Assembly (NCBI GenBank): GCA_900545785.1
Contig: URAA01000062.1
Location: 1-8,704 of the forward strand
Reading direction: 5' to 3'
Source: an uncultured Dialister sp.
GTDB lineage: Bacteria; Bacillota; Negativicutes; Veillonellales; Dialisteraceae
Length of the DNA: 8,704 nt
Shown one piece after another: positions 4,589-8,704 of the stretch (within the stretch, counting starts at the first letter, position 1; the number at the start of each line of letters is the position of its first letter). The notes beneath the pieces were generated by a model. That model saw only the letters and a program-made list of their open reading frames with translations, had not been told where the DNA came from and ran no database searches. Both the position numbers and the translations under genes were made by a program.

Positions 4589-5236
4589 ATGGAATTTTTT
4601 ATTGATACGGCTGATATAGATGCGATCCGAAAAGCCGATGAGATGGGATTTATTACGGGAGTAACCACAAATCCGTCCCTTATTGCCAAAGAAGGACGAG
4701 ATTTTCACGAAGTTATAAAAGAAATTGCAAGTATTGCAGACGGGCCTGTTTCGGCGGAAGTTCTTTCAGAAACAGCGGAAGAGATGGTTGAAGAAGGAAA
4801 AATTCTCGCGGCCCTCGCTCCCCGGGTTGTTGTAAAAATACCGATGACCGCAGAAGGAATGAAAGCGGTGAAAGAATTAACCAAGCTGGGAATACGCACC
4901 AATGTGACGCTTATATTTTCTGCCAATCAAGCTTTGCTGGCAGCAAGAGCGGGAGCATCTTATATAAGTCCTTTTGTCGGCCGTATAGATGATATCGGCT
5001 GGGACGGAGTCGAATTGGTCTCCACCATTTCAAAAATCTTCCGTCTCCACGGCATAGAAACGAAAATCATTGCCGCCTCCATCAGAAAACCGCAGCATAT
5101 CACCCAATGTGCATTGGCAGGGGCGGATATAGCGACCGTACCGTTTCATGTATTGGAAGAGGCGATGAAACATCCGCTCACCGATAATGGGATCCGGAAG
5201 TTTAAAGAAGACTGGAAAAAAGCAAATCCGGGCTGA
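4589..5236 (+). CDS. tal: Transaldolase (small, TalC/MipB-type)
   Basis: This 215-residue protein belongs to the short transaldolase/fructose-6-phosphate aldolase family of TIM-barrel class I aldolases. Visible motifs are FFIDTADIDAIR (3-14), GVTTNPSLIAKEG (24-36), the Schiff-base lysine Lys83 in VVVKIPMT (80-87), NVTLIFSANQALLAARAGA and SPFVGRIDD. The active site has Glu57 in SAEVLS and Phe in SPFVGR, where true fructose-6-phosphate aldolases have Gln and Tyr. It is therefore more likely a transaldolase, moving dihydroxyacetone units between sedoheptulose 7-phosphate and glyceraldehyde 3-phosphate in the pentose phosphate pathway. The start at 4589 follows AAAAGGGGG (4576-4584). An upstream in-frame GTG at 4550 is rejected because it lacks a ribosome binding site and adds residues the family does not have. 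It has its own promoter and terminator and is divergent from the LysR-type regulator, which may control it. Confidence 0.92.
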   Translation: MEFFIDTADIDAIRKADEMGFITGVTTNPSLIAKEGRDFHEVIKEIASIADGPVSAEVLSETAEEMVEEGKILAALAPRVVVKIPMTAEGMKAVKELTKLGIRTNVTLIFSANQALLAARAGASYISPFVGRIDDIGWDGVELVSTISKIFRLHGIETKIIAASIRKPQHITQCALAGADIATVPFHVLEEAMKHPLTDNGIRKFKEDWKKANPG

Positions 5237-5309
5237 AATTCATTTTACAAATGCAGCAGGAAGACTTTATTTACCGATGACATGCTGTTTATAAATGACA
5301 GAAATAACA

Positions 5310-5333
5310 GGCACTCGTGAAGAGTGCTTTTTT
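5310..5333 (+). terminator. Terminator after the transaldolase gene
   Basis: GCACTC (5311-5316) and GAGTGC (5322-5327) pair around GTGAA and are followed by six T. It separates the transaldolase unit from the next operon. Confidence 0.8.
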
Positions 5334-5367
5334 ATTGATTTCTATGAAATAGGGGCAGTCCGTATGG

Positions 5368-5375
5368 TATATAAT
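5368..5375 (+). promoter_or_regulatory. Likely -10 region of the gamma-glutamyltransferase operon
   Basis: TATAAT (5370-5375) overlaps TATATA (5368-5373), the latter preceded by TGG as an extended -10. No clear -35 is visible at 16-18 bp. The leader would be very short, with GGGAGG at 5385-5390 five bases before the ATG. Confidence 0.45.
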
Positions 5376-5395
5376 AAAGAAAACGGGAGGACGCC

Positions 5396-7012
5396 ATGTT
5401 CAATTTTCATTCGTATAAACAAAGATATGCTTATCCTTCGCGGAGAAGCCTTGCTTATGGTTCAAGGGGAATGGTCTGCACCGCATCCCGGCTGGCTGCA
5501 GAAGCGGGGCTTGATATGCTCAAGGCAGGCGGAAATGCGGCAGATGCGGCTGTCGCGACTGCCATTTGTCTTACTGTAATAGAGCCGGTGTCCAACGGAA
5601 TCGGAAGTGATGCTTTTGCCATCGTGTGGATGAAAAATAAAATGTACGGACTGAATTCTTCCGGATGGTCACCGAAGAATTTGACTGGAGAATTGCTCCG
5701 GAGCAAAGGTCTTTCGGAGATGCCTCTCCGCGGCTGGTGTTCCGTTACCGTTCCGGGAGCGCCTGCCGCGTGGAGCGAATTGTCGGCGCGGTTCGGGAAA
5801 CTTCCTTTTGAAAAGCTTTTTGAGCCTGCCGTTTCCTATGCGGAAAAAGGATATGCCGTGTCCAATTTTGTGGCAGGGGAATGGAAAAAGGAATTTGAAG
5901 ATTTAAAAAAATATAAAAATGATCCTGCTTTTCAAGGTTATTTCGAAACTTTTGCCAAAGAAGGCAGGACGCCCCTCCCCGGTGAATTATACAGACTGCC
6001 GGATCACGGAAAAACATTGCGGAAGCTGGCAGAAACGCATTGTAAAGATTTTTATCGAGGAGATCTGGCGGAAAGGATCGTTCAATTTTCAAAAGAAACG
6101 GGGGGATTTATCGAACCTGACGACTTGGAGGAGTGGAAGCCCGAACGGGTCACGCCCCTTTCCGTCAATTATCACGGTTATGACGTGTGGGAACTGCCGC
6201 CTAACGGCCATGGAATCGTGGCTTTAATGGCGCTGAATTTTTTAAAAAACTTTCGGTTTGAAGAAAGAGATAGCGGAGAAACGCTGCACTATCAAATGGA
6301 AGCGATGAAATTGGCCTATGCAACGGGACAAAAGTATATCACCGATCCGAAATCGATGAAGATAAGTGTGGAAGAATTGCTTTCTGATGAATATGCGGCA
6401 GAGCGGACCGAAGAAATCGGGGAGCGGGCGATGCCGCCTCAAGAGGGACGGCCCTTTTCCGGCGGTACGGTCTATCTGTGTACGGCCGACGAAGAAGGGA
6501 ATATGGTTTCCTATATTCAGAGCAACTACTGTCATTTCGGGAGCGGTATCGTAATACCCGGGACAGGGATCGCTTTGCAGAACAGAGGCTCCAATTTCAG
6601 TCTGGATCCTTATCACGCCAACTGTCTGGAAGGACGAAAACGAACCTATCATACGATTATTCCCGGCTTTCTGACAAAGGAAAACAGAGCGATCGGGCCT
6701 TTCGGTGTCATGGGCGGATTTATGCAGCCTCAAGGGCATCTTCAGATACTGACAAGTATGATTGATTTTGACAGGAATCCTCAAGAAGCATTGGATGCAC
6801 CCCGCTGGCAATGGAAGGGCGGAATGAAATTTGAAATGGAACCGGGATTTTCCGATGAGATCATCGAAGATTTGCGGAAAAGAGGACATGAAATTTCCAT
6901 AAATGATGATTTACAGGCTTTCGGACGAGGCGAAATTATTTGCCGTAACGAAAAAGGTGTTTTGGCAGGAGCTACCGAACCGAGAGGAGACGGAACAGCG
7001 GCGGCCTGGTAA
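5396..7012 (+). CDS. Gamma-glutamyltransferase family protein (YwrD-like Ntn hydrolase)
   Basis: This 538-residue protein has the full length of the gamma-glutamyltranspeptidase/cephalosporin acylase family, which matures by self-cleavage before a catalytic threonine. The large-subunit part has MLKAGGNAADAAVATA (about 41-56) and EPVSNGIGSDAFAI. The predicted nucleophile is Thr358 in SGGTVYLCTADEEGN, giving a small subunit of about 181 residues. The later GGFMQPQGHLQ, in place of the PGG motif of classical enzymes, places it in the YwrD-type branch. There is no signal peptide, so it is probably cytoplasmic, unlike periplasmic or secreted enzymes that degrade glutathione. Likely chemistry is hydrolysis or transfer of gamma-glutamyl or related amides; the true substrate is not known. 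GGGAGG precedes ATG. The stop overlaps the ribosome binding site of the next gene, so both are made together. Confidence 0.9.
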   Translation: MFNFHSYKQRYAYPSRRSLAYGSRGMVCTASRLAAEAGLDMLKAGGNAADAAVATAICLTVIEPVSNGIGSDAFAIVWMKNKMYGLNSSGWSPKNLTGELLRSKGLSEMPLRGWCSVTVPGAPAAWSELSARFGKLPFEKLFEPAVSYAEKGYAVSNFVAGEWKKEFEDLKKYKNDPAFQGYFETFAKEGRTPLPGELYRLPDHGKTLRKLAETHCKDFYRGDLAERIVQFSKETGGFIEPDDLEEWKPERVTPLSVNYHGYDVWELPPNGHGIVALMALNFLKNFRFEERDSGETLHYQMEAMKLAYATGQKYITDPKSMKISVEELLSDEYAAERTEEIGERAMPPQEGRPFSGGTVYLCTADEEGNMVSYIQSNYCHFGSGIVIPGTGIALQNRGSNFSLDPYHANCLEGRKRTYHTIIPGFLTKENRAIGPFGVMGGFMQPQGHLQILTSMIDFDRNPQEALDAPRWQWKGGMKFEMEPGFSDEIIEDLRKRGHEISINDDLQAFGRGEIICRNEKGVLAGATEPRGDGTAAAW

Positions 7013-7022
7013 GGAGTAAGAG

Positions 7023-8048
7023 ATGAAAAAGAAAAAAATCATAAAAATGACAAAAAAAGAAAGAATAGCCGCAGCCATTCAGGGTGACGCAGTGGATACG
7101 GTGCCCTATTCTCTTTGGTCTCATTTGCCGCTGATCGATTTGGACCCCCTGAAAAATGCGGAACACACCTATGCTTTTTACAAGAAATATGATGTGGATT
7201 TGCTCAAAACCATGAATAACGGAATGTACAGCGTGGAAGATTTCGGTGTGAAAGCAGATTATTCGGAAATTAAGAACGGCGGCGTGGCAAAAATCATTTC
7301 AACTCCGGTGCATCGTCCGGAAGACTGGCTACGAATCAGTCCCGTTTCCGTCAACAGCGGTGCATTGAAAAGAGAACAGAAATATTTAAAATTGCTTTTG
7401 GAAAAAACAAAATCAAAAGTGCCCGTGGTGTTCACCGTTTTCAGTCCGCTGACAACCGCTTCCAAGCTTTGCCCGTCCATGATGGAACATATTCGCGAAG
7501 GCCACGGGGATAAAGTGAAAGAAGCATTAAAAGCTATCACGGAAACAACCTGTGCTTTGGTGCAGCGAGTCATCGAAATGGGAGCGGACGGGATCTTTTT
7601 TGCGACCCAGCTTTCTTCCTATTCGGTGACGGAAGAAAATTTCTATAAGGAATACGGTATGCCCTATGATGTGGCTGTTTTATCCGCTTCATCGGGATGG
7701 TGCAATGTCCTTCATGCCCATGGAAAAGATATTATGTTTCCTCTTTTAAGAAAATATCCGGTACAAATTTTCAACTGGCATGCATGGGAATCATTGCCGA
7801 CTCCGGAAGAAGCACAGCTCATGACAGGAAAGTGCATCATGGCGGGTCTGGAAAGAATGGATATCACGGAAGGAAATAAAAATGAAATAGAACATCAAAT
7901 TTATGAGACATTGAAACAAACGGGAGGGAAAAAAGTGATCCTTTCTCCCGGATGCGTCATCCGTTATCCGCTGGATGAAAATATGCTGTGTTTCGTAAGA
8001 AAAGCCAAATTGGAAATTGAAAATAAATTGCTGCGGCAGTCAAAATAA
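7023..8048 (+). CDS. Uroporphyrinogen decarboxylase (UroD)/MtaA-family protein
   Basis: This 341-residue protein resembles the UroD superfamily branch that includes cobamide-dependent methyltransferases such as MtaA and CmuA, rather than true haem-pathway HemE. The start of the domain reads TKKERIAAAIQGDAVDTVPYSLW (10-32), the mid part has MGADGIFFATQ, and the metal-site region has LHAHG with His231 and His233, then SPGC with Cys311. In MtaA-type proteins zinc is bound by an H-x-C ... C set; here the second ligand is His, so the set is H-x-H ... C. Function is unknown: methyl transfer from a methylated substrate or corrinoid is possible, but no corrinoid protein is encoded nearby. AAGGAG (7011-7016) overlaps the stop of the preceding gene, indicating translational coupling with the gamma-glutamyltransferase. 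A terminator follows 9 bases after the stop. Confidence 0.85.
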   Translation: MKKKKIIKMTKKERIAAAIQGDAVDTVPYSLWSHLPLIDLDPLKNAEHTYAFYKKYDVDLLKTMNNGMYSVEDFGVKADYSEIKNGGVAKIISTPVHRPEDWLRISPVSVNSGALKREQKYLKLLLEKTKSKVPVVFTVFSPLTTASKLCPSMMEHIREGHGDKVKEALKAITETTCALVQRVIEMGADGIFFATQLSSYSVTEENFYKEYGMPYDVAVLSASSGWCNVLHAHGKDIMFPLLRKYPVQIFNWHAWESLPTPEEAQLMTGKCIMAGLERMDITEGNKNEIEHQIYETLKQTGGKKVILSPGCVIRYPLDENMLCFVRKAKLEIENKLLRQSK

Positions 8049-8057
8049 ATCAACAAA

Positions 8058-8085
8058 AAAAAGATCCCTGCAAAGGGATCTTTTT
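8058..8085. terminator. Bidirectional terminator between the UroD-like and potE genes
   Basis: AAAAAGATCCC (8058-8068) and GGGATCTTTTT (8075-8085) form an 11-bp perfect stem around TGCAAA. It has T-runs in both directions and lies between two convergent stop codons. Confidence 0.85.
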
Positions 8086-8092
8086 AAATTTC

Positions 8093-8692
8093 TTATTTCT
8101 TCGGCGGATATGTTTCCAAAGAAGTCGTATGAATTCTTGTATTCATGACGGCGTAGATGAAAATGCCGAGGACGTTGGCAAGGGTGCCGTAGAGAATGAT
8201 TTCCCATCCGCAGCCGTAAACGGCGTAAACGCTGTAGATACCTCCGACGATGGCAGCCATGTTCGCAAGTTTTGCTTTTGCGGGAGCAATGCCTTCCGCT
8301 TTTTGCAAATCCGGTACGGAAGCCATTGCAAGGAGGTAAGGAACCAGATTGATCATGACGGCCAAGTTAATCAGAACATTGAACTGTTTCAGCAAAGTGG
8401 GGCTGATGGTGGACAAAGTCATGACGGTCTGAATGATAACCAAAGTTCCGATAGCTACGTAAGGAGCGCTGAATTTATTGACCTTCTTCAGGAAGGAAGG
8501 ATAAAGACCGATGGTGGATGCTTCTCTCACTACTTCGGAAACGGTGAACTGCCAAGCCGTAAGAGATACGAAGCAGGAAATGATGAGCATCAGGGAAACG
8601 ATGTATCCTGCTGCTTCGCCGAACATATGAGCATAAGCGAGTCCGAAAGGAGCGCCTGCACCGATGAGTTCCGTATGGGGAACGATACCTCC
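8093..8692 (-). CDS. potE: Putrescine-ornithine antiporter PotE-like, C-terminal part (cut by contig end)
   Basis: The last 199 codons of an APC-superfamily amino acid/polyamine antiporter are present; the family is about 440 residues, so the N-terminal half is missing. An internal ATG at 8626 is not the start, since the frame stays open to 8692 and the extra residues match the family. Recognisable blocks are IVPHTELIGAGAPFGLAYA, SLTAWQFTVSEVV, LVIIQTVMTLSTISPTLLKQ, FNVLINLAVMINLVPYLLAMA and APAKAKLAN. They line up with E. coli PotE from memory, including the cytoplasmic APAKAK region (PPSKAK in E. coli). Several hydrophobic membrane segments are evident. PotE exchanges putrescine for ornithine and often partners with an ornithine decarboxylase (SpeF); that gene would lie beyond the window. 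A CadB- or AdiC-type relative cannot be fully excluded. Confidence 0.82.
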   Translation of the reverse strand, partial: GGIVPHTELIGAGAPFGLAYAHMFGEAAGYIVSLMLIISCFVSLTAWQFTVSEVVREASTIGLYPSFLKKVNKFSAPYVAIGTLVIIQTVMTLSTISPTLLKQFNVLINLAVMINLVPYLLAMASVPDLQKAEGIAPAKAKLANMAAIVGGIYSVYAVYGCGWEIILYGTLANVLGIFIYAVMNTRIHTTSLETYPPKK

Positions 8693-8704
8693 AGATCGGA
8701 AGAG
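8693..8704 (+). other. Illumina adapter remnant at contig end
   Basis: The final twelve bases AGATCGGAAGAG are identical to the start of the Illumina TruSeq adapter. They are not genomic sequence. The reading frame of the PotE-like gene is family-like up to 8692 and loses meaning beyond it. Confidence 0.9.

Noticed and set aside
6242..6889. Minus-strand 215-codon ORF inside the gamma-glutamyltransferase gene
   Set aside because: It is antisense to a well-conserved enzyme region containing the nucleophile Thr358, with no recognisable features.

Overview
The window looks like chromosomal DNA from an anaerobic, gut-type member of the Bacillota, perhaps a Dialister- or Megasphaera-like Negativicute. 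This rests on the AGGAGG-type ribosome binding sites, the moderate, slightly AT-rich composition, a cobalamin riboswitch, many Rho-independent terminators, and the gene families present. The genus is a guess from gene content; no taxonomic marker is present. The right edge is a contig end: the last 12 bases (8693-8704) are the start of the Illumina TruSeq adapter, so genomic sequence stops at 8692.

Layout. 1-90: 3' part of a cobalamin riboswitch, followed by its own terminator (146-180). 184-685: no convincing protein gene, but a chain of consecutive hairpins. These include three copies of a GAACGATGGT-type stem-loop with base-pair-preserving changes and a GGGAA loop, and the chain ends in a strong terminator. 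I read 1-685 as a possible B12-controlled non-coding RNA. 801-1346 (+): glutathione peroxidase with its own promoter. 1467-2351 (-): AraC-family regulator. 4220-2517 (-): LysR-family regulator, then a lipoprotein barnase-type RNase, then a barstar inhibitor, closely spaced and ending in one terminator. 4221-4588: divergent promoter region with a 10-bp inverted repeat. 4589-5236 (+): small transaldolase with its own promoter and terminator. 5396-8048 (+): a YwrD-type gamma-glutamyltransferase family protein and a UroD/MtaA-family protein, translationally coupled. 8692-8093 (-): C-terminal part of a PotE-like putrescine/ornithine antiporter, convergent with the previous operon across a shared terminator.

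How the parts fit. Most units are short, separately promoted and terminated metabolic or stress genes: peroxide removal, pentose phosphate carbon shuffling, gamma-glutamyl or amide hydrolysis, and polyamine exchange. The most distinctive parts are the putative riboswitch-led structured RNA at the left end, and the barnase/barstar pair. In that pair the RNase has lost the main inhibitor-contacting arginine and the inhibitor has changes at facing positions, as expected of a co-evolved toxin-immunity pair.
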